Assembly: GCA_013115135.1 (NCBI GenBank)
Contig: JABANP010000027.1
Span: 124,001-188,000, forward strand
Length of the DNA: 64,000 nt
Reading direction: 5' to 3'
Origin: Perkinsus olseni
Taxonomy: Eukaryota; Perkinsozoa; Perkinsida; Perkinsidae
How positions within the stretch are numbered: position 1 is the stretch's first letter; every line of letters begins with the position of its first letter. The notes below the pieces were generated by a model. That model was not told the DNA's origin and ran no database searches. It saw nothing but the letters and a program-made list of their open reading frames with translations. A program made the position numbers and the translations under genes. Positions 1 to 11,100 of this stretch are shown here, piece by piece.

Positions 1-1
1 A

Positions 2-145
2 GATCGGCGTGCTGGGGTCCAGGAGGTCACGAGAGTCAAACGCCTGAGAGAGCGCATAACGGACTGCCTAGGAGAAGTCGAGGACACTCGCGAAGAAGAG
101 AAGTTGACGCTACTGTTACATGCCGCGCTTGTGGTCAATTCATGA
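2..145 (+). CDS. 3' end of a coiled-coil protein (partial)
   Basis: An open frame enters from the left edge and ends at TGA 143-145. Its roughly 47 residues are rich in Glu, Arg and Leu with a heptad-like pattern (key stretch RVKRLRERITDCLGEVEDTR), as in the C-terminal coil of a longer protein. No domain can be named. Composition resembles the coiled-coil genes at the right edge of the window, but I see no specific shared motif. An internal exon of a longer gene is possible. Confidence 0.4.
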   Translation, partial: DRRAGVQEVTRVKRLRERITDCLGEVEDTREEEKLTLLLHAALVVNS

Positions 146-549
146 TGCACTGCGTTTCCGATTGTTTCCGCTCTTCTGTGGCTTGCGTTGAGTGGAGGGC
201 TGCCTGGCAGTTGATATCATGTGCCTCCAAGAGTGATTGTTTTGAGATGTCTCGCGACAGACGGCGGCGGCGGCGGCGGGGAGCGTTGCCCTTGCTTGCT
301 CGTTGGTCACGACTCGCCCTGGCCCGATTGCCCCCGGTGGTCCCACTTGTCCTTCTGTCCGTCTCTATCGTCCTCGACGTGCTGTCCTCTGTCACGGCCC
401 TGCTGGCGGGATCGAATTACCGACCAGAGGTACCTGCGGACGCGGACCCGCGTAGCTCCCATCCCGCCTTGTCTCAGTCCTCACAACTGGACCATCGAAC
501 AACGCGTTTTCCCGGCCTCCTTAGATTGCTGAGCTACGTCTCTCTTAGC

Positions 550-2980
550 GTCGTGGCGATGTCGCGTACGAGGGGCGCTCGTGGGAATTTTTCGGATGGA
601 GGGCGTTACTCTGCTCAGGACTTCGGCTGTGGTGGCGGGACGTCCGAGTGGAAGTCCACGGAATCATCATCAAATCCGGCAAGGCATGTAAGGAGAGTTT
701 CATCTTCTCCGACTTCCCGCGACGTGACTGCCCGTTTCCGGCAGGCGATGGTGGTGACGTGAAGGGAAGCAGCAGGAGGAGAAGCGGTAGCCATTTGTCG
801 GACGATGAGCTCACGGCTGACGACTACGAGCTTTGTCGGGAACGATACAAGTAGGATCTGAGGCGACCTGGTCGTTCCATCCGCTCTTTGTTAGATACAC
901 ACCATGGCCTCCGCCCGAGATGCTGGGTTGGGCTCCATTTGGTGAGCAGGGATTCCCCCTCCAGATGTGCCTCAGAATTAGAACTCTTGTATAGGTACGG
1001 TGCCATTTGGCCCTCAAGAGGCGCCTAAGGCGTGCTACTGGACACAGGGCAATGCCACGTGCTTCAAGGTCCGCCAGAAAGGGTATGCAAAGACGGGGCT
1101 CAAGCTGCCTAGCAGGTGATGATTGCCGGCGCTACTACTTGAGCGCCTGGGATTCCTCTACGATCAGGTATCCCATCTATGAGTGTCTCGGGGTGGACGT
1201 TGTGAGGTCCGACATGGTGCTTCGGAAAGTAGCTCAACTCAGCGTATTCCAGAAGGTGAGGACTAGATAGAATTCACTCCCAGTCTGTAGGGCAGCTCTA
1301 TTAGGGCTGAACGTGCCCGTTCACGAGTGCCTCTGTTCACTGTACAGTTCTGATTGCGCTTCAATTCTCACATGTTGCCGTTATACACAACATATCCGAG
1401 AAGCAGACTCTAGCCCGTGGTTGTTGCAGAGATCGAGCGCCGTTTAGAAATGTTCTAAGATTACTTGGAGCACTCTATTATCGCTTCGTGTCGCGTAGTG
1501 CATGAGTTCCAATTCATAACTGAGCTCTGGCGCTGACCAGTTTCGCGCTTCCTAGATTGCGCGTACTGTACCGCTTGCGGCTTATGTGGCCGTTCAGGTC
1601 GCCCGAGGCGACGAGCTTCACGGCTCCGAGGCGCCTCCGTTTTGGCGAAGCGACCATCAACTCAACGGTCTCCAGTGGGAGAAGGATATTGGCATACCCC
1701 GATTCCTCGTGGTGAACTGCCAGCTGCCGTAAGGGATTCTTAAGGGATGCGATGACTCTCAGTTCGGCGCGCTGCGTGCAGGTTTGCAGCACCTCCCCTG
1801 TTCGGGTCCCCCGACCCTAGCGACCCGGGCATGTCGGTGCTGTCGTACTTTGTTATTAACCCAACAGTGTTAAAAGAGCACCGCAATGGCAACCTGGAGA
1901 AGCTTGCAGCCATCAAGCTGTTTCGCCAGTAGGAATAATCGGGGATAGTGTCTGCGGTTTTCCCAGTAAATATTTCCCTTCTACTACTAAGGACCACTTG
2001 CACCCTACTGGATGACTCGGATCAGCTCGCATGGTGAAGCTATGAAGAGAGCAGTGGCTTGTTTCTATGACGTTCACCGCGGTTTGGGGTCCACGGATGA
2101 GATTGGCTTTCGTTGATGGAGCTCAGTTTGAGCTCATGAAAATCCGCTGCGGATTCTTACATAGTAGCGCACGAATCCTGTTTCTCATATGCTGGCTCCT
2201 TTACTACCTTCAACTGCACACACTCCCTTCGATTACCCGTGGCACGATTAAACCCCTTTTAGTTCACCGCTTGGGACTCTTGCAGAGGGAGAACGACAAT
2301 CCTTATCTCGTTGAGCTATCATCTTCGACTTGAGGTGACTGCGCCCACCTGAGTAGGATGTTGGTATCATCGCGGTCGTGGGTACCCCGATCAGAGTGTA
2401 CCAGCTCGAGTAACAGTCTTCCCACCCGCAGCGAGCTCAGCCGAGATTTCGCCATCCTGGATGTCGTGTCATTTTAGGTTGTTGAAGACGGGGGTGTCCA
2501 AGAAGGGTGAGAGCGCTCTGAAGATCATAGCCCTGATCGAGAACGCCAGTGAATTGGGGCTCCCAGGGATAATAAACAGGTCAGACTCGCCGAGAATGGC
2601 GGCTGAGTGGAGACGGTGGTGGCGGTGGTGGCGGCAGATACAACGGCAAACCGGCGTTGTTGACCAAGAGCTTGCAGCTGCACTCAAATGTGGACGGCCA
2701 GGGAGAGGTGGGCGAGATCGACTTCGACATTCGACAGTGGTGCTACCTTGCACGCAAGAGCTTCTACTCCTTCTACGGGCTACTGAAGGACTGTGTGGTA
2801 GGATGTTGTGGGCTACACCATCTACCCATGCAGCACGTGAGTGAGCGTTGTGTCATCAGGCTCAAGTGGGGTTTGGTGATGGAGGGCGAGGACGACAGCG
2901 AACTCCCAGAGCAGCTTCTGGCCTGCTTCCGGATAGCTAATCTCGATATCGAACAAGCCAAGTTGATCGACCCATCGTGA
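550..2980 (+). CDS. EDR2_C (DUF1336) domain protein, multi-exon
   Basis: Several exons joined by eye follow the order of the EDR2 C-terminal domain known from plant ENHANCED DISEASE RESISTANCE 2 and protist proteins. Seen: GNATCFKVRQKGYAKTGLK (about 1047-1103), matching the family's opening F-x-VRG-x-x-Y element; YECLGVDVV near 1180-1200; GIPRFLVVNCQLP near 1690-1730, matching the IVNFQLP core; SYFVINPTVLKEHRNGNL near 1840-1890; LKIIALIENASELGLPGIIN near 2520-2577; then GKPALLTKSL, EIDFDI and ELPEQLLACFRIANLDIEQA up to TGA 2978-2980. In plants this domain lies C-terminal to PH and START lipid-binding domains and is linked to membranes. The upstream exons (about 550-850, with an intron near 688-744) read through VHGIIIKSGKAC and could be the end of a PH-like domain. 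The true start is not resolved. Confidence 0.72.
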
Positions 2981-3333
2981 CCCGTAACGAGTCTCTCCCT
3001 CAATTCATATTCCTGTCCAGTGACTGCTCTCCCGAGTGATATTTTTCTGTTACGCGAGTTTGCTGTTCCTTGTTCGCCGGGTGGGACTATCATCGTGGTG
3101 GCGCTCGAGCCCAACGTTCGGTTGAGGAGTTCTTCCCTGCGGTGAGAACTCTCCTCAGGGTCGAGGAGTTCCGTGCTCGACTTAGAAGTGGAACGCAAGA
3201 AAGAGTTCATAGTTAAGTTGCTAGCGCATCGGCATTAAGTCTATCCAAGCCGGCGACGTCGTTGAACTTTCGACTGGCACGCACACACTTTGAAGGACTT
3301 CCCTTAAAGCTCGTTCTCAATCCGCCGCTTTGT

Positions 3334-6300
3334 ATGTTCGGCGCCGTCAAGGTCAGCGGCGTGAAGGAGAAGCCGAAGAAGGAGAAAAGTCGAAGCATCG
3401 GCATCACCATCATCATGAGAGGGAGGAAGCCGTGAACCATGAGTCGGGTGATGGCGAGGTGGGGATCGATGGGTCTGCTGCTTCGAGGACTCTTCTGTCT
3501 CCAGGATGGTCTGCGGGATAGTCAGTCATCGAGAAGCGAGGAGCCCGCCAAGCGCGACGAGTGGATGACGGGCAGTGGAGACCCTTCGTCGGACAGGCTG
3601 GCTGCGATGTTCGAAATAGGTAAGGTGTGGTAGGAGATAGCGATGGTGGACGGTCGGGATTAGGGAAAATGGCGGTACCGAGGATGGAGCGGAAAGCAGC
3701 GGAGCGACGGGCTGAGAGGGAGAGGCTCATGAAGGAGTCCGATGAGCGAATGAATAAGATGTAGTCTTGGTATGCCGTGATGGTCTGGCTAGGGGCTAGT
3801 CGCATCAGTTTTATGAAATCCAGTCGGCTGCTTCTCGTGGACAGTTCTCCCTCAGTGACCTGGCTAACGATGAAGGGCTATCAGAGCGAGCTCACCTGTC
3901 CGAGAAGGCCCGGGAGGCAGACCCGTGGGCCCTTCCTGAGAGGTACCACCAGGTTCCGTCGGGGGACAGCGCTAGTGCGCCAGCCGCAACTTTCGAGAGA
4001 GCATGTCCTGACCCGTCTCTTTCCCAGTTGCCTGGTGAATTCCGGCGGGCGACGGTGGCAAGCTCGGGCCGCTCGGAGAAGGCGCGAGTCTGATCGGGAT
4101 TCTGGCCCTTCGGAGGCGAGCTCCCGAAGCTCGAGGGAGAGACGACACGACGATGATGACCGTCGAGAGCGTCGTGGCCGACGAGGAGAAAGGGGCGACA
4201 AGCGGAGGGGCTGGGGTAGGAGTCGAAGCAGGTCTAGTGACAGGCGGGGGACCAGCAGGTGCGAGGCCCTAGTGACTGCTGTTGAGGATGGAGAGTCGCT
4301 ACGCTGGGATGTATCTTCAGGAGCTCTCGAGAGGAGTTGGCTAGCTTGGCCGACAAGTATCATAGTAGACGCAGCGATCGGGAAGCCGCCGAGCGCACGG
4401 AAGAGAGAGCCCAGCCTTCTGCCGAGAAAGGTACGGGGGGCACTCTACAGTGTAAGGCCTCTCTCGTCTGGCTTTTCATGATCGCATAATGCGCGTGCGT
4501 CTCATCGGTGCGGTTTTTTCAGTTGACGCGGGCTCGCTGGATGCGAACGAGTTGTCGGCAGCAGCCATGAGAGCGATGCTTGCCGGCGATATGGCGGAGT
4601 ATGAGCGACTGAACTCGTTGATGGCCACTAAGACGGTGGTCGTTGACGAGCAGCAAGGGCCAGGGGTAGCGCGGCTCTTCAGAGAGGAATCCGCGGAGAT
4701 TCTCACTTTCGCAGGCCCTGGGAAGCGCCAAGCCTAGCCGAGCGAAGATGCTGTCCGTGCGGGAAGACAGTAAGGACGAGGACAGTATGGACGTCTCTGA
4801 GCTACTGCGGCAGTACGTGGGCATTCTCTCTTTGCCGCGAGTGTGACTTCGCGTCCCTCAGAGAGAGGGCTTCTCGAGGCGTGAGGAGTGGTGAGTACGA
4901 CCGACATCTCGCGGAGAATATCCGGAAGAATAAGCGGTTCCAAGGTGGGAGGCGCAGTTGCCTGGTCGGGGCAGGAGTTCGTCGCTGGATGGCTTTAGGG
5001 AGTGCCGAAGAGGATGAGTACTTTGGAGCCACGGAGGTGGGTGGAGGCGGAGAGAACCCCGAGCAGAGTATGCCAGCTGAGCTTATGAAGGAAAAGAAAC
5101 GAAAATACCGGGGTGAGATTGGCTACGACAGGCATGGCAATAGGAGGCTGCGTGGTCTGCAGGGACTGGCTGGGTGTCTGAGGATAAGCGGCGGAAGGAC
5201 GAACGTGATGAGAGACGAGCCGCCAGGAGAACTCAGCGGGAGTGCGATCTGTGTAAGTCCTCGCTGTCGGAGATCTACTTTTACAGGCTCTCGTGCCGTA
5301 CATCAAGCGGTGGGCACCTCTCCTTGCCGCCTCGAGAGTGTACTAGCATCATGTCCACAGAGTTCCTGTGTGTCTCAACGCCAGTGGTCTTGCGGCTATG
5401 ATTCATAGTCTATGAGCTCGTGCTTCTCTTTATGTGGGCCCTGGTCAGGTATGGAGAACTCTAGCTGGTCGCGTAATCGAGAGGACAAGCTCATCGCAGT
5501 GAGCCCTCGAGTGTACATCTGCATGGCGAAGTGAGGGCGGTGGGCTCCTTTGGAGAGAAGTCACTTTATGGTCGCCCAGTTACAAGTCCACGCTGCTGCG
5601 AGGGCAGTTCATCCTGGTTCCGCAGAACCATTGTGCATCGCTCCGAACTGCTGATGAGGAGACCGCTGAAGAGATAAGAAATTACCAGGTGAGGCAGCCC
5701 TTCTTCGACCGAGCGAGAGCACCGTCCTTCGGCCATCCCTTCTACAGAGTGTGAGGCTGATAAGTTTGGTCGTATCTTAAGGATCTAGTCGTAATCCCCT
5801 CTCGCCCCTTAGCGGGAGCTATGCACGAGTTAGCGCGTGGAATAACACGCTGGCACGGGGAACTGGCACTGACACTAGTGCTGTCATTCAGCGGGTCTCT
5901 AGGAGATAGTTGGACGCTGATTGAGGGTTGGCAGTAGGGTGTAGATCCTGCCAGCTCGCGGTGCCGCTCACAGTTGATGGTCACTTTCTCTTCAGAAGTG
6001 CCTCGCCCACTTCTACGCCACCATGGACCCCCCTTGCGTTCCGGTCTTTATCGAGACTGTAAAGAGCCCTCCTCAAAGTGAGTGCTGCTCCTCGAGTCTT
6101 CGTTGATCCTTGGGGCGTCCTCAGATGATGATGTCATTGCTTTACTTGGCGGTGGTGCCCACACGACGATGCAGTGCTTCCCGGTGCCTCAGGACAGAAT
6201 CAAGGAGCTTGAATCGTAAGTCGCCGTGCTCTTTGCAGTATCCCTTTGACACCACTGGAGCTCCCTACGGGCAGCAATGGCGAGTACACTCTTTCATCGG

Positions 6301-6951
6301 CTGTTGTTCCTTTCACAACGCCGCGTACGTTCGGAGTTCGCTGCATAGGGGAGTGTGTCACCGCAGTGCTCGTGCCCAGTCTTCGACGTACTTCTCTTTA
6401 CTCTCGGTTGAACCCACAGATACTTCCGCCAAGGCATGAGTCTGGCCGGAGACACGTGGAGCAACCAGCCAAAAATCGTAGAGTGCAAAGGGCGGAGCGA
6501 TGTTAGCAGTTCTGGCATCCCACCATCCTCTCCGTAGTGTCCTGATAGCCCCGCATGAGACCATCCTCCTGAAAGTGTATCCTCAGGTACATGCACGTCG
6601 ACTTCGGTCTGCAAGTGGGACTAGTGCACATAATCGACAAGGCCAAGGAGTTCCGCTGGGACTACGGACTGGTGGGCCGCATCCTGCCTCGTCCGGCTAG
6701 GGACTATCGTTTTTGATCAGCAAACCATCGCCGGCATGCTCGAGATTGACAAGCTCAGTCTGATACACTATGACCAACCCGGGGCCGGTGGGGAGCAGAA
6801 GTAAGGAGGTTCGGTGGTCTGCAGTGCTTGGGCCTTACCTTCTAGTGCTGTGCCCGGCCTCTTGAACACCTGCATCGTCAGGTACGAAGAGGACGTGAAA
6901 GCGTTTAAGGAATCCTTCAAGGCTTATGACTGGGCCCAGAGCCTGGCGTGA
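3334..6951 (+). CDS. CWF19-like (CWF19L2 type) spliceosome/lariat factor
   Basis: CWF19 proteins act with the lariat-debranching enzyme and late spliceosomes; the C-terminal half carries a HIT-like CwfJ_C_1 domain followed by CwfJ_C_2. At least ten short exons fit. The N-terminus is charged (RS/RE-rich, 4070-4260). Then come ELSAAAMRAMLAGDMAEYER (4540-4605), the family's alpha-helical motif; SMDVSELLRQER across the intron at 4813-4861; SGEYDRHLAENIRKNKRF; ECDLC near 5240; KLIAVSPRVYICMA, GQFILVPQNH and EETAEEIRNYQ (5490-5690), equivalent to the VYL...GHCLIVPLQH core; VPVFIETVKS (6030-6072); AHTTMQCFPVPQ; and VDFGLQVGLVHIIDKAKEF (6600-6650), matching VDFGLQGGFAHVI. It ends YEEDVKAFKESFKAYDW...TGA 6949-6951. 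In the HIT-like core the usual H is present as PQNH. The exact start (ATG near 3334 or later) is unsure. Confidence 0.85.
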
Positions 6952-7344
6952 GCGGTACGTTTATTCTGTGGATTATAGTTTCAAAACTTACCATACGTGC
7001 CACGTTATGTTACACAAGGGGAAGGGCTGAAATCACACCTCCACAGCGTTCTAGTCCTCTGAACAATCGCCGCCCTAGGAGAGGTCCCTCCGTACGTAGG
7101 AGGTGCTGGCCAGTTTACGTTGGGAAGCTCTCGGCGGCGTAGGCATAATCACCGTAAATGGTTGAAGGGCCCCCACGGAGAGGTCTTCTCGGTGTATTCC
7201 AGAGCAATCACTCTTGCCATCGCGCGAAGTGATATGGGGGGGGCAAGTATCCTCAGCGATTCTCAGCAACGTTCTCTCCTGATTCGAACCCAGCTAGACT
7301 CGCGTGGAAATCTGAGGTTTCCGCTGTAGCTTGTTTTCATCCTC
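6952..7344. other. Intergenic, nothing recognised
   Basis: Between the CWF19-like stop and the next plausible start I see no conserved reading frame, RNA gene or repeat. It probably holds the 3' UTR of one gene and the 5' region of the next. Confidence 0.4.
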
Positions 7345-9475
7345 ATGCTGAGCAATTTACGCAGCCTGGTCTCTCGTGAGGCCTTGGTCCTCAGTGGCGC
7401 GAACTTCCAGAGGTTGGCCTTGACCAGGCTGAGACGATTCGCCTCGGCCGCTGCTGCTGCAGCGGACATCCCGACTTACCATCACCCGGATATGTACCGA
7501 GATGATATGATAATTAACCTCTATGCTGTGCACAGGCAGGAGATGCCTAATATAATGGTCAGCGAGAAATCTGAGCTGAGCAGAGGACAGTAGGTCTACC
7601 TGGTAGACTCTACCACCAACACGACGACTGTCGTTGGTTGGAATTTTCTCTCCATTCACTTTTCAACTGAAGCCACCATCTATTTGCCCAAGGCAATCGG
7701 ATACCCTCGCGACTATGATGCAATACATCAGATGCATGCGCTTATCTCCCGCGGCTTTTTATGCTACTTTTGCGTGGGCAACCGTCTGCGTTTCATCACC
7801 CGTCTTCTCGTCCAGCTAGTTTCATACCTACTCTTGCACAACAGTCTTACGGGTATCAGGTTCCGCACTACAATCTCGTGGACATTCGGCAACACTTTAG
7901 AGACTCTGACGGCCGATGGAGTTGATCGCAGCAAGAAAGGCGCTAAGAAGGATGCGGTACGGAAGATCATGAAGGCCTTGCCGCAGCATGATAAGAGCTT
8001 GGGTGTCATGTGGAGGCAAATGGCCGGCACCTTGGCCAAACTGCTGGGGGTAATAGACGGATCGGGAGTCCCGATTCGGGACATGCCGTGGCTTCGGTAG
8101 CGGTAAGCAAAGAGATCCCTAGTACTATTTTGTCTGTAGAAAATGACCTCTAGTCTTCGTATTGAGATTTGTAATGCGTATGTAGGGTTCAGGCTGGGGC
8201 TCCTGCCCTTATCGTGGATTCTTTTGTGCGGAGTGTATAAGAAGGGCGAATGGGGTTTCCATTTTACCTGGCTTTGCTATATTACCATGGTGGTGGTGAT
8301 GATGTCCTTACTTGCTTCAGGTGAAACAGGACATCAGCCATTCACCCGATACTGCCTCTGGTTTGATAACCTGCCACGTGGAGTGGACCGACATCGAGGA
8401 TCCCAGCAGGCAGTGGATCGGTCGCGGTAGGCATCTGCGATCCGACAACGCCGTCTTAGATCTCGACGTTTAAGGTAGCGGCAGGAACAAAGACGAGGCT
8501 GAGGTCAGAGCACTGCAGGATGTCTACCTAGCTGCTGCGCCGTCCAGAGAGCAGGCTGCCGTAGCACAAGTACAGAGAAGGCACGAATTGCAGAAGGTAA
8601 ATAGGGGGTTTGGGGGCGCTTCCCGTGCTCGGCTGTGATGAGGCTCGATCCGGTATGGACCCGCTCCGCACTCGGTGCTGTGCTCCTGAGCTCTTGCTGT
8701 ATCGCCGTTGGAAGCAGCTCGATCATCAGGCGGAGGCAGCTCGAATGGCGGCAGACCTCGAGGCGGCGTCGGCGGGGACGGCGAGTATGTTGTCACAGAA
8801 GCAGGCGTCGGAAATTATGATAGCGCACAACTACATGGTAATAGTGAACAAATGCTCGCGGCGCATGTCGATGGCGGCGCCGTGCTTATTCCCAGACGCA
8901 GCGTCTGTTCCACAACCCCGGTGGTGCAGCTTCCGGTCGAATCTTGTGGTCGTCCCGCATGAGCTCGGATACCTTGCAACTTGCGAGTGGTCCTGGTACT
9001 CGCGTGAGGATGGCCCGGGAAACCCCAGGAAAAGTAGAAGGGCAAGCGGTCGAATCGATCTAGATGTCCCGGCAGCTTGGCGGAACTCTAGCTCACTCAC
9101 TGGGTCTCGGAGGGCTCAAGACGGTAGTCGGTCGACTCCTTCGTTCCGAGTAGCCGCGCTGTCGCACCCGAGTATTGTCATCTGTTGGTCACTACTGGCC
9201 TCTCTCCTCAGAGTCCGCCTCAACCAACGGGATAGCAGCGAATCAGAAGATAGCCAAAGCCGAGGCCTGTAGGACATACGGCTGCTCTCTCCCACGGTGC
9301 TCAACTCTTTTTCGCAGGCCGTTTAATGTTGGAAAAATATGGCGCATTGCAGCCAATTTCGGCCGAGCAATGGAGACTGGCGGACACCATCAATGGTATG
9401 GTCATATCGTGTAACATTGATCAAGCTGTGCAGAAGGCTGCAGAGGCGATAGGCGAGACTCCGGTAGGGAGCTGC
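7345..9475 (+). CDS. Protein with three dsRNA-binding domains and a mitochondrial-type N-terminus
   Basis: The ATG at 7345 opens a 45-residue stretch rich in Arg, Leu, Ser and Ala with almost no acid, ending TRLRRFASAAAAAADIP; RRF|ASA looks like a mitochondrial presequence cleavage site. Three copies of the dsRBD C-terminal signature follow: RSKKGAKKDAVRKIMKAL (7930-7980, preceded by RFRTTISWTF), GSGRNKDEAEVRALQDVYL (8474-8530, preceded by LITCHVEW and joined across an intron at about 8429-8473), and IAANQKIAKAEACRLMLEKY (9235-9345, joined across an intron at about 9268-9317). The S/N-K-K-x-A-K spacing is that of real dsRBDs, which bind RNA duplexes through this helix. Exons between the second and third domains (8690-9060) are less certain. 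The gene may end near 9.5 kb or continue into the exons and helicase downstream. Confidence 0.62.
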
Positions 9476-9539
9476 TTGGTTATCGAACGCTTGGTTCACT
9501 GACGGAAGGACGCTCGATTGTTTTCGGCGGCTGACAAAC

Positions 9540-10746
9540 TTCGTCGGCCCTTCGGTGTCGTCGCAGCTCGTGGTTACGGTTGTTCAGACGCACGTGTGGA
9601 CCTTGTTCCTGCTCAATGTGTGGAGGGCAGTCCTAGCGAATGGTGACACTACCATGGTCGAGAACCTGTTGCTGGCACTGGAAACCAGTGAGTGGCGCCG
9701 AGTCTAAACCCCGAGATCAAGAGATTCCAAGGAAGCGTTCTTCGGAGGGTGCGACTGTTCGCTGATTCAGGAACCCGAGTCGATGGAGTTCCCGTGTACC
9801 TCTGGGAGGCGATGGTTGATGAGTGCTCCAACTTAACAGGTGAGCCTTGTTGTTCTATACGCGGCCGTAGTCCCTTGCTTTTTCGCGTCGGATCGGCTCT
9901 ACACCAGTTCGGTCATGGGTGGGCTGTAGGCTAGGCAATTCCACCCCTAGTGGAAGACACTGGGAATGCATTGTACACAAGATTTTTGGAGTACTTCAGT
10001 CTACGCCCGTTCTGCTCAGATTTCGTGTACAGCACTGGTGTCCTGCAGCAGTTTCTGAGGTCCGCCAAGTGTGAAGTATGGAACGAGCACAGTAAGAAGA
10101 ACGCTCACCTTGGTTCGGGCTAGCGCGGTCGCGACTCTCTTACGGACAGGCTCGACGTGGGCGAAGTGGCGTGGCTTACTGGCATCAGAGCGTATTGGCG
10201 TCATCAGACGTGCTCTAACTGAAAGGCAGGAACTAGGAATCCGGCCTGTTAGAGTCCAGATGAAGAGCTGCGTTTTGCCGTGAGTTGCCGTACGGCCTCG
10301 CGCTTCCTCGAGCTGTAATCTCTCGCAGGATTGTCCAAGTCGTGGTGCCGACGGATCTTGCGGCTGATCACGATATGGGCGCCGACTCGATGGTTGTTCT
10401 CTTCTCGGCGGATGAGGAGTTCCGCTTGGATGCATCCGGCGAATCCGCGGCGGTAGGGTTCGCGGAGACCTCGTTGAAGGCATCGCACATTCCGCAGTGA
10501 AAAGTGATGTGCAGGTACTTGGCGTTGTCACGAGTGCCAAGCGAGACATGGACACTGGCGTGACCACAGTTACACTGAAGCTAGCGAGCAAGGTAGCATG
10601 GCATTTCAGTATTCTTTAGACGAGTTCGAATATCTTCGAGAGGTTCTCTTCAGGAGGCGGAGTACGATGCTCGTTTGGGTGCGAAGAATTTGATGGCGAA
10701 CGAGGAGCTCAATTGCCTCTTTCTGGATGACACGAATGTCACGTGA
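9540..10746 (+). CDS. Unassigned exons, possibly the N-terminal part of the helicase or a continuation of the dsRBD gene
   Basis: Successive open stretches with good splice sites read as protein: QTHVWTLFLLNVWRAVLANG (9585-9645), FQGSVLRRVRLFADSGTRV (9725-9780) with YLWEAMVDECSNL ending at a GTGAG donor at 9840, FCSDFVYSTGVLQQFL (10015-10055), a longer exon with VVVPTDLAADHDMGADSMVV (10340-10400), VLGVVTSAKRDMDTGVTTVT (10515-10575) and EAEYDARLGAKNLMANEEL (10650-10710). The last three precede a helicase whose first clear exon aligns inside the UPF1 core, so they may supply the beta-barrel 1B region. No motif proves this. The terminal GTGAG at 10743 could be a splice donor rather than the end of the gene. 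Confidence 0.4.
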
Positions 10747-10846
10747 GAGCATTTTTGAGTGTATATTGATGGGGGAAGTTTGGAGAGTTCTATACCAAAC
10801 TACTCCTTCGAACCCGCTCCGCGTTTCTTGTATGTAGGAGAGCATG

Positions 10847-10925
10847 GCTCCGCTAGCTCTAGCTCAGTAGGCAGAGCGTGTGGCTGTTAACCACAAGGTC
10901 GGTGGTTCGATCCCATCGTGGAGCG
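10847..10925 (+). tRNA. tRNA-Asn (GTT) with an enlarged D-arm
   Basis: The acceptor arm GCTCCGC (10847-10853) pairs with GTGGAGC (10918-10924), with one G-T. The anticodon stem TGTGG/CCACA encloses loop CTGTTAA, anticodon GTT at 10886-10888. The T-arm is GGTGG-TTCGATC-CCATC (10901-10917). The D-arm region holds a direct duplication TAGCTC-TAGCTC (10854-10865), making the gene about six bases longer than usual. It lies on the same strand as, and between, exons that may belong to one helicase gene. Confidence 0.85.
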
Positions 10926-11100
10926 TTTTGATGATATTTGATTGGCCTCAAGCTTTGCTTACTTGTAGAGCCCTTTAACTAGCATAGAAGGGCTCTACCA
11001 GAGAGCACAGTCTCTCTTTCTTCTGTTCAACGATTTACCCTTCACGCGTTCGTCCGAAGCTTTGCAACATCGGACAAATCTGAAGCAGGAATCATACAGT

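Noticed and set aside
142..762. A 206-codon plus-strand frame with a hydrophobic stretch.
   Set aside because: The Arg runs come from a CGG repeat, the frame contradicts the better-supported frame after 560, and no family is recognisable.
995..1017. ACGGTGCCATTTGGCCCTCAAG resembles the dinoflagellate/Perkinsus spliced-leader sequence.
   Set aside because: It lies next to the GNATCFKVRQ exon and reads as coding in the EDR2_C gene, has no splice donor right after CAAG, and needs several edits to match. Chance similarity is more likely.
3881..4363. A 160-codon minus-strand frame rich in Arg and Ser.
   Set aside because: It is the shadow of the RS-rich part of the CWF19-like gene on the other strand.
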